A stretch of DNA of 6,145 bases from assembly GCA_030699345.1 (NCBI GenBank), contig JAUYMX010000294.1:1-6145 (forward strand). Direction: 5' to 3'. A model generated the notes under the pieces. The model searched no databases, had not been told where the DNA came from, and saw only the letters and a program-made list of their open reading frames with translations. Below, in pieces: positions 5,999 to 6,145 of this stretch. The stretch comes from Methylococcaceae bacterium. Lineage in GTDB: Bacteria; Pseudomonadota; Gammaproteobacteria; Methylococcales; Methylomonadaceae. Both the position numbers and the translations under genes were made by a program. The stretch's first letter is position 1; every line of letters begins with the position of its first letter.

Positions 5999-6145
5999 GT
6001 GCCCAGCTTGAAATTGATTTACCGTTATGCTTATCTCTACGAGAGTTCTATGTTGTACTTGTTCGTCCTGTTTATCATAAGTAATTTTCAAATTTCCCAG
6101 CTCCATCAGCCTAAACAGGCTTACTACATTACAACTAACTTTTAG
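5978..6145 (-). CDS. Possible C-terminal end of a leftward gene entering from the right edge (doubtful)
   Basis: On the minus strand a frame is open from the right edge for 55 codons to a TGA at 5980-5978. The last 45 residues start FRLMELGNLKITYDKQ, continue with a polar stretch and then hydrophobic beta-like segments, and end QAGHIVLLTS. I do not recognise a family. If real, it would be the tail of a gene in the same direction as secA, about 200 bp upstream of it. Common gammaproteobacterial neighbours there, such as lpxC or a DUF721/DciA protein, are not recognisable. It overlaps the opposite-strand small frame in the same codon phase, so at most one is likely coding. An open stretch of this length could also be chance. 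Confidence 0.2.
   Translation of the reverse strand, partial: LKVSCNVVSLFRLMELGNLKITYDKQDEQVQHRTLVEISITVNQFQAGHIVLLTS
6050..6145 (+). CDS. Possible small hydrophobic protein of 31 residues (doubtful)
   Basis: An ATG at 6050 opens a 31-codon frame ending in TAG at the last base of the window. It starts MLYLFVLFIISNF, long enough for one short membrane segment, followed by a polar tail ending ITTNF. GAGAG (6041-6045) lies only 4 nt upstream, closer than ideal for a ribosome site. The candidate promoter at 5969-5998 would give a leader of about 45 nt. The frame stays open upstream to 5978 without a better start; a GTG at 5999 has its nearest AGGA 15 nt away. I recognise no family. Support comes only from promoter placement and hydrophobicity. 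Confidence 0.2.
   Translation: MLYLFVLFIISNFQISQLHQPKQAYYITTNF
6108..6121. repeat. Small perfect hairpin AGCCT-AAAC-AGGCT near the right edge
   Basis: A 5-bp stem (6108-6112 with 6117-6121) encloses the 4-nt loop AAAC. No T-tract follows on either strand, so it is not a recognisable terminator. It falls within both doubtful edge frames and has no clear role. Confidence 0.35.

Larger units (their letters stand above)
5778..6145. other. Intergenic region upstream of secA with no assignable gene
   Basis: These 368 bases are AT-rich. The part from 5778 to 5977 shows no credible coding frame and holds the secA leader and promoter plus the 5883-5910 dyad. The part from 5978 to the edge has two opposed short frames listed separately. 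I looked for a secM arrest sequence (FSTPVWISQAQGIRAGP-like), a tRNA and a strong terminator and found none. Confidence 0.7.

Noticed and set aside
5978..6145. SecM-like regulator or tRNA upstream of secA
   Set aside because: Neither strand gives a SecM arrest motif, and no tRNA arms or T-loop plus CCA end could be folded by eye.

Overview
The window looks like a stretch of a gammaproteobacterial chromosome of moderate to low GC (low-to-mid 40s % by eye, not computed). The evidence is the gene content: a type IV pilus gene (pilM) divergent from a class A penicillin-binding protein gene (mrcA/ponA), an arrangement widespread in Gammaproteobacteria, plus a secA whose product follows the E. coli protein nearly residue for residue in its motifs and ends in the same zinc-binding tail. 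I cannot name a genus.

Layout. Bases 1-430 (minus strand) hold the first 143 codons of pilM, cut by the left edge. Bases 431-669 are a divergent regulatory region with an 11-T homopolymer and weak promoter candidates. Bases 670-2994 (plus) hold a complete mrcA, best read from a GTG start. Bases 2995-3065 are a 71-bp convergent gap with a GC-rich inverted repeat but no T-tract. Bases 3066-5777 (minus) hold a complete secA. Bases 5778-6145 contain no gene I can assign. They hold the probable secA promoter (perfect TATAAT), three inverted repeats, a good sigma70-like promoter pointing right, and two overlapping short open frames at the right edge, one on each strand, of which at most one is likely real.

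Function. The three genes act at the inner membrane and envelope. PilM is the cytoplasmic actin-like part of the type IV pilus alignment complex. PBP1A polymerises and cross-links peptidoglycan. SecA is the ATPase that drives export through SecYEG, which many envelope proteins use. They are not one operon: pilM and mrcA diverge, and mrcA and secA converge.

I see no RNA gene, CRISPR array, insertion sequence or phage gene, and no convincing novel system. The most open questions are the right-hand intergenic region (paired TGAYT-N-ARTCA palindromes at two promoters, and a possible small gene) and two unusual residues in an otherwise conserved SecA motif.
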